The notes: generated from the letters alone by a model not told the origin. A stretch of 64,000 nucleotides of DNA from Diphasiastrum complanatum (GCA_029204225.1 CM055095.1:73568753-73632752); one strand, 5' to 3'; positions 1 through 11,617 are shown, counted from the first letter of the stretch. Numbers and translations are program-made.

Positions 1-899
1 TCAGAATCAAACGAATGCCGCATCTTGCCATGATATCTTGACATTGCTCAGACTGGTAAAATGAGTCTACTGGGTCTGCTTTGGTTCGGTAGAATTAAGC
101 TTTTAGTCCACATTCTGCATTATATGGATCAACAGCTTATTCATCTGTGCTTGGTGTTGCTTCTGCATCTGCTTGCTGTTGTTTTTGGACATTTCCTGGA
201 AATGCTGCAAAACAAGTTGTGCAAGGGGGATGCCTAGTCAGGTAGTCTTTTCTTGTATGCTCTCAGTCAGCTGTTGTGTTTGGGCATTTGCTGAAGGCGC
301 TCTAAAATAAGCTGTGAGGCTACATCCGCAGTAGAAGTCAGTTAGTTAGTCTAGTCTTTGATGCTCTCAATCTGCTCGGTTTTGCTCAGGAGCTCCGCTT
401 TTGACTAGCTTCCTGGTAGCGCACATTTCTGTGCTGCTTTACTAATGGATTAAACCAAATCTATCTCATCGCTCCAGCAATACTTTGCTGCATAGAAATA
501 GACACCACATATGCTAGGATCCACTCCTGCCTGCTTTCTTCATCAAAATGCTACCAAACTAGTTATGCAATGCCTTGAGAAGATCAACCACACCAGCATT
601 GCACAATCTGCTTTTACAGAACAAGCTCACCACAAAGCCATAACCTCGCAAATCCTCCTTCCTCCTCTCTGCTTTTTTTCCCTCCTTCTTGGGCTCCTTC
701 TTCCTTTCTTCCTTTCTTGCTGCTTTATGCTCAGACATACGGTATACAGTCTGGCTTTGTACATACGATATTCCTCACATACGGTGTACTTTTTTGGCAT
801 ACGGTTCTCTTTTCGTACGTACGGAAACGAGTTGGTACGTGTACCGTAATGGGAGCATGTGCAAAGCCTAAAGGCTATTTACTTGCATATACTTTATGA
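1..899. other. Intergenic, no gene recognised
   Basis: No reading frame here resembles a known family. The only structure noticed is a run of short TACGGT/ACGTAC-type motifs at about 735-850, in which CATACGGT-like words recur several times. Confidence 0.4.
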
Positions 900-1430
900 G
901 TGCCTCCCACCCTCATTGGGAGGTATCCCGTGGAGGCGGGGGTGGGGGTCCTCGCATCTTGTGAGCACGGGCCGCACGTATGGCGGTTTGGCCCCGGTGC
1001 CCTCCTGACCACACGTTTTTTTTTTTCCAGACGCCACGTGTTCAGGCAGCCAGTTTATATCCCATAAGCATTTCTGCGAGCAAACTGGGAGGGAATATAT
1101 ACAGAAACCCACCCAGTTGCTTGCATGTGTGTTTGTGTGTGCTCGGCGCCATTTGCCCAGCCTACGGCTACCTGGCGCCACCCGCCATACTCGGCACCAA
1201 CCATGCTACCCGGGACTGCAGCCTAACGCCGCAAGGGCCCGTGACCTGGCGCCGCCCGCCTAAAATCTTCGCGCCCCAAATTTTGGCGGGCACCCCCCTG
1301 AGGACATGCGTCAGGCGCTAGGGGGCATCGGGGCCAAACCCCTTCCACGCGCGGGCTGTGCTCGTAAGCCCCAGCGATGGGGGTGCCTTTCATCTTGGAG
1401 GCAGTGCTCACTTTGGCCCCAGCTTAATCA
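900..1430. other. GC-rich, CpG-rich block of unknown origin
   Basis: This stretch is much richer in G and C than its AT-rich surroundings and full of GGCGCC, GCCCGCC and GGCGGGC words, some as inverted pairs (GCCCGCC near 1255 with GGCGGGC near 1285). Open frames exist on both strands but match nothing I recognise, and they probably reflect base composition. It could be part of an LTR or another element end. A gene promoter is less likely because no gene adjoins it. Confidence 0.4.
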
Positions 1431-1603
1431 CAGCCACACATTCTATTTAATTTAAGAATTTAACTTTTTATTCAAATAAACCTACCCAAGAAATTTTGCC
1501 TAGGTTTGTGTGATTGACACGTGCTTCTTTATCCCATAAATATTTTGGAACTGTTACAGGTTTCTTTCAGATATTTATATATATTAGAATCATACATTTT
1601 CTT

Positions 1604-2885
1604 TTAAAATGTGTGTGCATTTGGTGGAATCAAGATCCACTTGCTTGCCTTTGTAGGCTTGGATCTCTCTCTCAAAGATCTCCTAGGTGAGAAAATCCGA
1701 GGAGACTCCTTCTCAAATCTCGACCCCAATACATCTTGATTGCCTTCAATAGTTATGATTGGTGATGCATCTTGAGATGACTTGATCTCGGCCCCTTCCA
1801 ATGTTGGATGTTGATCTTCATGAAATATGACATCTCTACTTTCAATCACTCCTGAAGTAGAGAGTACAAAGACTCTATAGGCCTTCTTGGTGGACGAGTA
1901 TCCAACCATGATCCCTTTGCATGAGCTTGGATCATCCTTCTTCCTTGTTTCCCAGGGAATATGTGCAAAGCAAACACTTCCAAAGACTCTAAGGTGATCA
2001 ACCTTAGGCTTTTTCTTGAATTAGACTTCATATGGTGACTTTCCTCCAAGATGAAGGTGAAGGAGCCTATTACATAAATAGTTGGCACAATTGATGGCCT
2101 CTCCCCAAAAGTCCTTTGGCAAAGATGCTTCAATCCTCAAGGCTTTGGCACATTCACACAAGGATCTATTCTTCCTCTCGGCCACCCCATTTTGAGAACA
2201 AGAGAACTCCCTTTTGATGCCTTCTTGCTCACAATAGTCATGGACTTTGTTGGAGATATACTCTCCACCTCCATCACTCCTCAAAGCTTTGATCTTCAAT
2301 GAGAATTGCTTCTCAACATATGCTTTGAATAAGAGGAAATAATTATATACAGTGGATTTTGAAGAAAGAAGATATAACCATGTGTATCTTGTGTGATCAT
2401 CAATAAAGTCACAAAACAAGTGGCTCCTCCCTTGCTTGTGCTTGATGAGAAATGTACATCCGAGTGGATCAACTCCAAAGGATGTGTACTCTTGATGGAA
2501 GATCTTGTATATGGCTTCTTGTGTGATTTTGCAATAGCACAAGCCTCACATGGCTTGATCTCCTTGGAAAGTGTCTTTGGCAAGCCAATAGCTTTGGCTT
2601 CTATGGATTTGTAATTGGGATGTCCCAATCTCCTATGCTATAACTCCTCCTTGGAAAGCTTGGTCACATAAGTAACATCACAAGAATTTGCACTTTCTCT
2701 TGGATCCAATTGTATATGCCTCCAAATCTAGATCCATGTGCAAAAATCTCATCATCCTTCTTGATCACACAAGTGTCAATATGGAATTTCACATCAAGGC
2801 CACTATCAAGAAGTTGGCCAACACTTATGAGGATCTTTGTAAGCTTTGTAAACAAAAAGAACCTTGTGAAGAGAGAGAATTTTAG
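1604..2885 (-). pseudogene. Ty1/copia pol fragment (pre-integrase and integrase)
   Basis: Read on the minus strand from 2885 to 1604, this is the middle of a copia polyprotein. First comes the segment between protease and integrase (ILISVGQLLDSGLDV, then FAHGSR). The GAG-pre-integrase zinc-finger region follows (MGHPNYKSI, CEACAIAKSHKKPY), then the integrase core (FIDDHTRYTWLYLL; ALRSDGGGEYISNKVHDYC; NGVAERKNRSL) and the integrase tail ending near FSPRRSLRERSKPTK. At least three frame changes break it. Gag, protease, reverse transcriptase and RNase H are absent. Integrase wording resembles the minus-strand element at 18917-20875, so they may belong to related families. Confidence 0.85.
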
Positions 2886-3771
2886 AAGATGCAATCTGCA
2901 ATTTGTTCAAGAGAAAGAAATTCAAGAATAAGGGAGGAGTACAAGTAAAACAACGAGAGGATAAAAAGATATAACATGACAAAAACAAATGTATACTTTT
3001 ATAATCGTAAAGCTGATGGTGAACATAAAACAACCACTCGCACTCCTCCATTATCCGAGGAAAAAAGAGAAAAGAAAAAACATGGCAACAAACACTGAAC
3101 GGAGCATCAACTCCTTTATTGAAAAGAATATCAAAGAGACCTAGGGTAGCTCGGAACAAAGAAAATATGGTAGCAAAATTACAAAATGAGATAACTAATC
3201 TCAAAAGAGAAAAAGATTTATCCCAAGAGATAATAAGCGGTTAAAGGAAGAAAATGCATATCTAAAAACAAGAAATTAGAAAATCTTCCAACCTCAAAGG
3301 ATTTAAATCTATTTTATAATACTCTAAAAAGGAAATGAGCTCTCTAAGCCCCCCTAAAAAGCTTTCATTTGAGAGTTATATCTCAATGATGTAAATTCCA
3401 AAAGGTGGGGATGGGCTTCAGGCGATTTTTCTCTCTCATCCGTGTGCACATTTTCTCAAATTTTCTCCATGTCATTTTATGTTTGTTTGCAATTTTTGTG
3501 ACAGAAAAGATTGATAAGAACAAATGAATCTAGTGATGATTAAAATAGTTAATGCATACACATAAATTATTAAAAGTAGCTATACAGTCAATTCTTTGAC
3601 ACATTAAGTAATTTAAAGTGTTATAACAAATATTCTTGTGAGGGTTTTAATAAATAAGATATTGTTATTGTGGCTTTTTTAACAATGAAATATCAATATG
3701 ACACATTGTAGTGGGTTTATTTCCTATCCTATCCTCAACCCAAGATCCAGCACTCAAGCATTAAGGAGATA
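2886..3771. other. AT-rich spacer, no gene recognised
   Basis: No domain is recognisable in either strand. It sits between the copia pol fragment and the left copy of a direct repeat. Confidence 0.35.
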
Positions 3772-4060
3772 TCAGCTGATAGATCATTGCTTACCAAAAT
3801 GGCTATCAAAAACTATGTTGAATAATGCCTACAGAATAATACTTAATCTGATCAAGGTGTTGACTCCATCGTGGATTCTTATTGGTGATTGGATGTTAGT
3901 TAATCAGTACATTGAAAGCATGACATTAATCTACTTAATTTACGATCCGTCCTATAGTAAGTAGGCGTCATTCTATCCTTAAATGTATGTACAAAGTAGA
4001 CGAACTATCAATGTACGTGGGTCGGATTTCTGAGTTGACAGTATCAAAAATTTACACTAT
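3772..4060 (+). repeat. Direct repeat, left copy (LTR-like)
   Basis: About 290 bp starting TCAGCTGATAGATC and ending TTTACACT recur at 5869-6164 in the same orientation with roughly 90% identity and small indels. The right copy lies just upstream, in the minus-strand sense, of a primer-site motif and a minus-strand copia gag. The pair may therefore be remnants of LTRs of one minus-strand element, but the copies differ in their flanks and neither end is a clean TG..CA. Confidence 0.7.
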
Positions 4061-4109
4061 ATCGGAAAATATACATTGACTCAAAAATATACAATGACTC
4101 AAAAAATTT

Positions 4110-4280
4110 AGACCCGATTTGATTCAATCAAGGGTCACAAACAGACTCGGACAAAACCACCTCGATCCAATTCAATCCAGGGTTGAACAGGCCCGGACAA
4201 AACCACCTCGATCCGATCTGATTTAGGGTCAGATACTCCCAGAAAATAACAACTTGATCCGATTCGATCTAGGGTCAGAA
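4110..4280. repeat. Short degenerate tandem repeat
   Basis: About four diverged units share the phrases CGGACAAAACCACCTCGATCC and GATT(C/T)AATC(C/A)AGGGT, with a spacing of roughly 45-60 bp. It adjoins the left direct-repeat copy. No function is evident. Confidence 0.6.
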
Positions 4281-4514
4281 AATCTCCCTTTGCTAAGATT
4301 GACATTGGGTCGAAAAAATCTAATCCTGAATTTCGATCTTCTGTTTAAAAATTCAAGTCTTTCTCTTCTTCTTTTTTAAGAATAAATATAGACAGGTGTC
4401 AAGATGCTTATTACCTAATGGATTTGGGCATAAAATCCAACACTCCCTCTTAATGTGGATCTTGAAAACTTTTGATCTTCAGATTTAGCAGATTGTTAAA
4501 TTTGAGATGGTGCC

Positions 4515-4748
4515 ATGAAAAATGGACTAACTACAAAAACTGTACCATGGGAATCGAAACTAATACTATTCTGCAAAAAAAGAAACTCCGGCCATTCGGG
4601 AGAAAGTTTTCTCAGGGCAAGTGATCCTTCAATACTGCTCCACAACAAAATGGTCGCAGACATCTTCACCAACGCGCTTTCCAAAATCAAGCACCAGAAG
4701 TTCTTCAACATGTTGAACCTGACGAAGATACCAAGGCACCAACCGTGA
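4515..4748 (+). pseudogene. Ty1/copia RNase H C-terminal fragment
   Basis: The frame ends with MVADIFTNALSKIKHQKFFNML, the hallmark C-terminus of copia RNase H (usually MVADIFTKALP...KH..F). Upstream the frame holds LILFCKKRNSGHSGESF and a shifted remainder. It lies on the plus strand, opposite to the gag fragment at 5160-5530, so at least two elements are mixed here. The stop is followed at once by a polypurine tract and an LTR-like start, as expected for a copia 3-prime end. Confidence 0.8.
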
Positions 4749-4750
4749 CC

Positions 4751-5159
4751 TTAAGGGGGACTATTGGAAATTAAGCCCACAATTGCCTCCTTGGTGAATG
4801 ACTAATTTCTATTTCATGATTCTTCCTACATGTTTATTGATCATTGATCTAGGGTCAGGTGAAACCAACTTTGGTTCTACATCTCCTCATCTAATACCTG
4901 TAGGAATCACAAACTTAGATAGCTAATTTATAGAGTGATGATTATGAAGGAATCCAATACAGACGTGAAATAGACATTCAAGTCTGCCAAGTTTGGAATA
5001 AAACCATTTTCGATTAGAAATACATTAATTTTCTGAAACCAAGCTCTTGGTGACTATTTTAGACCATACTTAGCCTTGTGGATTTTGCACACTAGGTGCT
5101 CCTTACCCTTCAGCTCATATCCCTATGGCTGTGACATATAAATCTCCTTCGTTGAGGTT
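4751..5159 (+). repeat. Polypurine tract and start of a copia 3-prime LTR
   Basis: AAGGGGGA at 4753-4760 lies directly after the RNase H stop and is followed by CTATTGGAAATTAAGCCC, the usual layout of polypurine tract then LTR start (normally TGTTGGAAATT). No second copy of this LTR was found in the window, so its right border is unknown. Confidence 0.45.
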
Positions 5160-5530
5160 CTAACTCCTTGTGAGATGGCTCGAAATACTGTCTGCATCAA
5201 ACATTCTCAAAGTGAAAAACTTTTTCCTCAAATGAAGTTTGGAAATGACATCCCTAATATCATAGAGGGTTGCTAGGATGTCCCATGCATTCTTAGCAAG
5301 CTGAGCAGATCGAATGTGATTGATTTGGGAGTCTTTGATGTTTAGTGTGCTTATGTCCCCATTTGGTGATACTAGCCACATCAGCCTCTGGTTTGACTTC
5401 TGTGCCATCAACGATGTCCCACGGTTCTTTGGCAAGTAGAACTACTTTCATCTTGAACTTCCAGAGATGGTAGTTCTCTTCGTTGATTTTGTCAGTCAGA
5501 GATGAACTAGAAGATGGATCTATTCTGGCG
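5160..5530 (-). pseudogene. Ty1/copia gag (UBN2-type) fragment
   Basis: On the minus strand from 5530 the text reads INEENYHLWKFKMKVVLLAKEPW, then after frame shifts a segment with SAQLAKNAWDILATLYD and KLHLRKKFFTLRMFD. This is the usual order of a copia gag N-terminal half (NYxLWKxKM, then AWDxLxxxYD, then a short leucine/arginine segment). Two or more frameshifts separate the pieces and the zinc knuckle is missing. A primer-site motif lies 128 bp upstream in the minus sense. Confidence 0.75.
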
Positions 5531-5657
5531 TAGAGAGCGAGATCGTTGGTAAAAACAATGATATCGAGAAACTATTGGCTGCGCACTTGCTGAAATGATG
5601 TCTTGGTAGAAACAAGACTGATAACCCGCAATAGAAATGCAGATTACTGAACCACCA

Positions 5658-5669
5658 GCTCTGATACCA
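5658..5669 (-). other. Primer-binding site, tRNA-iMet type
   Basis: GCTCTGATACCA on the plus strand is TGGTATCAGAGC on the minus strand, the standard plant copia primer site. It stands between the gag fragment to its left and the right direct-repeat copy, the correct order for a minus-strand element. Confidence 0.75.
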
Positions 5670-5868
5670 TATTAGAAATCAGTGGAATAGCAACGGAAGT
5701 GGAAAACGCAGATGGTGTGGATCGGAAGTGCATCAATTAGTAGCAATGTACTCAATATGAATGAATGGTAGCAATGCACAATAGAATGGTGTAAACAAAA
5801 ACTTGGCACTCTGATAGATTGGAAATTGAGTACAAGTGTGCACGAAGCAGTTAGTGCAAAAATAGACT

Positions 5869-6164
5869 TCAGCTGATAGATCGTTGCTTACCAAAATGAC
5901 TATCAAAAACTATGTTGAATAATGCCTACAGAACAATGCTTAATCTAATTAGAGGGCTGACTCCATTGTGGATTCTTATTGATGATTGGATGTCACTTGA
6001 TCAGTACATTGAAAGCATGACATTAATCTACTTAATTTACTAGATCCGTCCTATAGTAGGTAGTCGCCATTCTATTCTTAAATGTATGTACAAAGTAGAC
6101 GAACTATCAACGTCACGAGGTGGGTCGGATTTTGAGTTGACAGTATCAAAAATTTACACTGTAT
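5869..6164 (+). repeat. Direct repeat, right copy (LTR-like)
   Basis: Right-hand copy of the repeat at 3772-4060. It differs by point changes and small indels, including an extra TCACGAG-type insertion near 6115. It sits upstream, in the minus sense, of the primer site at 5658-5669, so it could be part of a 5-prime LTR of a minus-strand copia relic. Confidence 0.7.
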
Positions 6165-6942
6165 TGGATGAAAAAACAATTTGTTTCGAGCCACAAAGCT
6201 TTGCTAGCTTTAGCGCTCAAGTCCACAGAAATGCAAGGGAGCTACCCAGACACGAAGACCAAAGCTTCAAGGATTGAAGACCCGAGGACGACGATCAAAC
6301 ATTCTTTGACTGAAGGATACTCGAACGCGAAGAAGAAATGTTCTAGACCTAGAAAGGCCCAACGACGAGGACAAAAGACGAAGAAGACACAAGGATCGGA
6401 AGGTGGTGGATCTTCACACTTCAAAGTACAAGGAGGACGTCACCCCCCCCCCCCCCCCGCCCCCCAACGGACAATCTGGATATCGTTAAGACGTGCTTAA
6501 TCAGCCGTTCTTGTAATCTCAGATCAGATTAAACCTTCTTCTCTCTATCCATCTATATAAACAGATTGAGAATGAGGGAACAAGTTGAACATCCATTTGA
6601 TTGAACATCATTGATTTCCAAGAAGTCCACTAGTAAAAAAGATGAACATATATAGTTCGTGAGAGAGTTAGTGCCTCTTACGTCAACACGCTGTGTGGGT
6701 TTTGTCACAACAGCGCTCAAGAAATTCACTGTTAATACAGTAGATGTCATTTTGATGATTTTCTTATCTTAAATGTTATTGAATGTCTTATTTTTAAATT
6801 GATATATGTTTGTAAGCAACTATTTTTATCCTTATTCCGCATACTAGTTTCATCTTGTTGAATGCACAAACAAATTCTAAAGTAGATCAGCAAGACCATC
6901 AGACAGAATTCAACTCACATCAGGGCTTCAAATTTGGAACAG
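6165..6942 (+). other. Probable 5-prime LTR of copia element 1
   Basis: This stretch precedes a plus-strand primer site at 6943. It contains a TATATAAACAG box near 6553-6563 and a C-rich run at 6443-6465 broken by one G. No matching 3-prime LTR was found because the element is cut off at about 10545, so the left border cannot be set. A small frame at 6168-6500 is not like any family. Confidence 0.4.
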
Positions 6943-6954
6943 TGGTATCAGAGC
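6943..6954 (+). other. Primer-binding site of copia element 1
   Basis: TGGTATCAGAGC, complementary to the 3-prime end of initiator tRNA-Met, 158 bp before the gag start at 7112. Confidence 0.85.
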
Positions 6955-7111
6955 TTTGACATTCCGGACACACGGAATTCATTTTCTTTTAGTGGTCTCA
7001 AAGCCACAGGCTCATCTCCGAGAGCTGATATAGCTTAAGAGCTATCAGATCCAGGAGACAAGCATTCGAAACAAGAGACCAAGAAAAAAGACTGAAGAAC
7101 AGTTCACAACA

Positions 7112-7985
7112 ATGGCATCAATAAGCAGCATGCAGTGGAAGATCTACACAATTCTCAACTCAGTAGGGTCCAACTTCCTAGAATGGAAGTTGAAGACCTC
7201 TCTCATACTAAAGGGAGAAGGGCTATTTCCCTGGGTAGATGGCACCGAAGAAATGCCTACAACCACCGGGAAAGAGCTACGAGAATGGAGAGAAAAGAAC
7301 GACAAGACTGTAGCCTTGTTGTCATCATCCATCGAAGATAGCCTAACGCTTGACCTCACAACACTCTCTAATGCAAGAGAGATGTGGGATACATTGCTTA
7401 CTAGATTTCTGACAGATAATGTTTCTTGAAGATCAATTGACAACCTGCGATGGGATGGCAGAGACCTCACCTCCTTTATCAAAAAGATGAAGGATCTGTT
7501 CCTTTCATTACACAACGTCGGAACAGAGAATGCATTATCAGCAGAGAAATAGCTCACCTACTTGTTACGAGCTTTACCAAGATCTTTTCATACAACCCGG
7601 ACGTTGCTTGCAAAGGATCCAGCTATGACACTCGAAAAGGCAGTGATCGAGATTTGAGAAGAAGTCAAAACTCGTGAGCACCTTGATCACAAGGATGCTT
7701 CTGACCAAGCTCTCTACAGCAACAAAGAGAAGCCCAAGAAGCAGTTCAAGCCTAAGAGGGAGTCAGGTAGGATCAAGATCATCAAACAGAGGGAGCCATC
7801 AAAGGCAGATGGAAGAACAAAGAAAAGCCAAGGCATCAGAATGGTGACAAGAAGGTATGCGAGAGATGCAAATGCGAAGGACATACTCGAATCGTGTTGG
7901 CTAAATCTGAAGATCGAGCATATCCACTGTCACAAGAAGGGTCATGCATCCATGGACTGCTACCAGAACCCAAGGAACAAGTAGC
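7112..7985 (+). pseudogene. Copia element 1 gag
   Basis: It starts at an ATG that opens MASISSMQWKIYTILNS. The gag signature follows (NFLEWKLKTSLILKGEGLF, WREKNDKTVALLSSSI, NAREMWDTLLTRFL). A stop at about 7427 and further shifts break the frame. Near 7855-7970 two CCHC zinc knuckles can be read in different frames: CERCKCEGHT then, after a one-base shift, CHKKGHASMDC. The equivalent region of element 2 keeps both knuckles in one frame, which shows that a small deletion broke this copy. Gag coats the element RNA in cytoplasmic particles. This copy cannot make a full protein. Confidence 0.85.
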
Positions 7986-8047
7986 CTCAAGGCAAACAGG
8001 AGAACAATAATAGTTCATCCTAAGTCGAAGAGCCAGAAAGCTCAAAG

Positions 8048-10545
8048 ATGGGCGAAGAAAGGTCGAACAACGGAAATTCGACAACCTATCTATGTACAGA
8101 CGTGTGTGCAACATCAACATCTGACACACAAGAAGTAATTCTTGATCTAGGAGCTACCTCACACTTCATTACATTAAGACGGATAATGTCTGACTTTTGG
8201 AGTGTGGATACATCAAGATTGATAGTTCTTGGAGACGGATTGAAACATCAAGTGAATGGTATTGGTTCGTTGTGGCTCAACACAAATGGTAGAGACAGAC
8301 GACTAGAAGGTGTTCTCTTCATACCCACACTATAGCAAGGCTTGTTATCAGTCGCAAGAATAGCAGACACTGGGATGCGTGTGACATTTTTGAACGAAAC
8401 ATGCAATGTCATTGATGCCAGCATCAGTACGCTAATCACACAAGGTAGACAAAAGGGCAAGTTGTATCATTTGAGGGTACGCCTACCAACAGATCAAGCA
8501 CATCAAGCCCATGACTCTATAGATGTTCTATGGCACAAGAGACTTTGCCACATGAACTCAATGACATTGTATCAAGCAAGCCAGCTATCACAGGGGTAAG
8601 CATCACGAATGCAACCAGTTCAACAACTTGTGATGCATGCATGAAGGGGAAGATCCCGAACGCCTTTCACCAGAGACTCCTATAGAACAACAAAGATTCT
8701 GGAGCTGGTATATTTGGACATCTGTGGACCTTTTGATGTGATCTCAGTAGGAGGCTCGAAGTACTACATCACCTTCATTGATGACTACAACAAGTTTGCG
8801 CGAATCTACTTCATTCACAATAAATTAGATGCCTTGACAGGTTCACAGAATACTTGAATTGGACAGAAAGATGCACAAGAAACAAGGTGAAACAGATCAG
8901 AACTGATTGTGGTGGAGAATATAACGCAAACCGCTTCACTGACTTCTACAATGATCGAGGAATTCTTCATAGAAGGACTGCATCCTACACACCACAACAC
9001 AACGGCATGGTTGAGAGAAAGAACATGACACTCATGGAAGCCACAAGGTGAATGATGGCCTATTCAAAGGCACCAAGAGTGCTATGGGTTGTAGTAGCTA
9101 CAACTGCCTATATCTAGAACATGATAGACAAATCAGGTGTTCCTCACACGACACCACACGAACTATGGTGGGGTAGAAAGCCCAATCTAACACATGTTCG
9201 CATTTTTGGCTTTGCAGCTTATGCACATATTCTTGATAAGCTTTGAAAGAAGCTTGATGAGAAAGTCGAATTGGGATATCTCATCGGGTATGACAATCAT
9301 TCGTCATACTACATGATCTACATGCCAGAAACAAATCTAGTGAAGATTGTGAGAGACGTCAAGTTTGATGAGACCAGAACAATGGCCGACAATGATTCTG
9401 CTAGTTCTAAAGTCCTAGAAAAGTAGTACTATGACCTGCCAACCATGACAGAGGGAGCAGAACCCGAACACTCAAACGAAGATGTTCAAACTCCACATCA
9501 ACTGTGAGCGAGGAGTCAGATGAAAAAAGGACTGCAAGCCTACCTGCATCTACAACTCCTGTAAACCGAGATGGTTCCGGACTTAGTCGAAGAGACAAAA
9601 GCAAGAGCATTGCAATACTTGAAGAATCTCCTAGGAGATCAACCAGAGAAAGGAGAGCACCAACAAGATTTGTGCTAGACAGCTCGGCTTCAACATCCGA
9701 AGATTTTTGTAGATTCAGTGGCGAACCACAAACATTCAAGAAAGCCATCGACAGTCCAGACAAGGACAAATGGATCCAAGCCATGAATGAAAAAATTGAA
9801 TCCATGAAGAAGAATGAGGTATGGACACTACAACCAATGCCAGACAAAAGCAAAAGACTGTGTAGTGGAATTGGGTTTACAAGCTCAAGTATGGACCGAA
9901 TGGAGATGTTTCAAGATACAAGGCCAGACTTGTAACAAAGGGATTTTCTCAGAAATACGACATCGACTACACTGAGACTTTCTCTCCAGTGGTGAAACAT
10001 GCGTCCTTACGCCTACTATCTACATATGCAACTGCATACGACCTCAAGATTCACATTGTCGATGAGAAAACATCATTCCTACATGGCGAGCTAGACAAAG
10101 AAGTCTACATGGATCAACCTCCAGGTTATATCTCCAACTCACTTCCTACCTATGCATGCCGAATGCACAGAGGTATCTATGGTCTAAAGCAATCCGCACG
10201 ACAATGGTATAAGAATAAAGATCATACCCTGAGATCCTTGGGATTCGAGCCATTGATGGCTGATTCCAATGTTTATATAAGAATCACAAACGAGGAGATC
10301 ATCATTGTTGTCGTGTATGTGGACGACACCCTGATACTATGTAGAAGCGAGAGATGATTGCAGGAATGAAGAGTGAGATCTCGAAACATTTTGAGATAAC
10401 AGACCTAGGAAAAGCCAAATGTTATCTAGGCTTGCAAATCGACCGTGACTATGACGAAGGAAAGTTATACCTTCATCAGTCAAGATACACCCAAAAAATC
10501 ATTGATGATTTCGGGATGATGTAGAACAACGGATCAGACAGATCT
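8048..10545 (+). pseudogene. Copia element 1 pol, truncated
   Basis: The order is protease, integrase, reverse transcriptase. The protease has LDLGATSHFI at about 8140-8170, where the usual LDSGATSH has lost the Ser of its catalytic D-S-G. Pre-integrase follows (LWHKRLCHMNS, about 8530). The integrase core has YLDICGPFD, YITFIDDYNKFARIYF, TDCGGEYNAN and the HNGMVERKN segment (about 9000). The RT segment starts near 9880 (YKARLVTKGFSQKYDIDYTE) and includes GIYGLKQSARQWY and an intact YVDDTLIL at about 10315-10338. Text stops resembling pol after IIDDFGMM near 10520, so RNase H is missing. Many stops and shifts make it inactive. Confidence 0.88.
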
Positions 10546-11469
10546 TGATTCTACTAACAAAGCACGCATTTTACTTGACAAAGTTTAAGAAACAAACGCG
10601 AACACGAAACATTTCTATTCGTGATCAACCTCAAAGGATTTGTGAACTTTGTCTTGCAGTCAACTCGAAAGATTCACGAAACAGTTACTTGTAGAAGCTC
10701 TTGGTTTTCTTGTTGAAGCTCGAAAGATTTGCGAACAAAATCTTGTCGCAAAATATTTTGTTTCATGTTCAAACCTCAGATGTCACGAAATTGTCGCGAA
10801 CAATTCGCGAAATCTTCTGGACTAGTCTTCAAGCTCACCTGTCGCAAACTTGTCACGAACAGTTCGCAAAATATTCTAGATTTCTTCTTCAAGAAAGTTG
10901 TCATCTGTCGCGAACAATTCGCAAAAGATGAAAATATCGTAAAGAGACAAGTGTCGCAAAAAATTTGCGAAACACGAAGCTGAGACAAAGAGATGGACTG
11001 TCGCGAATAGAATTTATTCGACCTTGGAAACAAAGCATCTATTTGGATATCAACCGTCGTAAACGGTTAGATATCTACTGTTACAACATTGAAAGGCCAA
11101 AGACCTATAAATAAAAGGCAAAAAGACTTGTCCTATACCAATATAAATACATGTGCACTACTCGTTGTAACTCACTCACTAATTCAGAGACACAACAATG
11201 AGATAAGACATCAAGAGATGTATATTGATGAATCAAACTCAGAGTTATAAAAATTTGTTTTTGATCAATAGTTTCTTATTGTCTAATTTGTCTTAAGTTG
11301 TCTCTTACTTCCGCATATTATTTTTGCATGCGTATTCAATCAAGGCAAACACTGTTCTATTAGTATATAGATCAGAAACGGACCCGATTGAAGACACCGA
11401 TATTAGTTTGATTTATTCAAACTTTCATCGTGTTCTCTGTGGAAGAATAATTACTATTTTTTTCTTCAA
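10546..11469 (+). other. Probable 5-prime LTR of copia element 2
   Basis: The stretch runs from the end of element 1 pol to the primer site at 11470. It holds the palindrome array, then CTATAAATAAAAGG at about 11106 and ATATAAATACATG at about 11140 as TATA candidates. No 3-prime LTR copy is present, since element 2 is cut at 13014, so the left border is approximate. Confidence 0.5.
10650..11025. repeat. Array of short palindromes, TCGCGAA-N-TTCGCGA type
   Basis: Five palindromic boxes stand at 10794-10810, 10853-10868, 10908-10922, 10954-10970 and 11001-11021, each a variant of TCGCGAACAATTCGCGA, with weaker half-boxes at about 10655-10750. Spacing is about 45-60 bp. They lie upstream of a TATA-like box and a primer site, the place expected for the U3 part of the LTR of copia element 2. 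They could bind a dimeric regulator, but this is inference from symmetry and position only. Confidence 0.75.
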
Positions 11470-11515
11470 TGGTATCAGAGCTTACGGAATTAAATCAGAT
11501 ACAGTGGTATCAGAG
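11470..11515 (+). other. Doubled primer-binding site of copia element 2
   Basis: TGGTATCAGAGC occurs at 11470-11481 and again at 11504-11515 in similar surroundings, and a third partial copy (AGTGGTATCTTCG) follows near 11539. A single site is normal, so the leader has been locally duplicated two or three times. Confidence 0.75.
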
Positions 11516-11617
11516 CATACAAAATTATAGTCGATATAGTGGTATCTTCGCACCCCTCTCAACATTCCTCATACATCCATCAGCAAGCCGCTATCTGGAG
11601 TTATTCAGAAATAGAAG

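Noticed and set aside
9407-9853. 148-residue minus-strand frame
   Set aside because: Antisense shadow of the copia element 1 integrase-RT linker.
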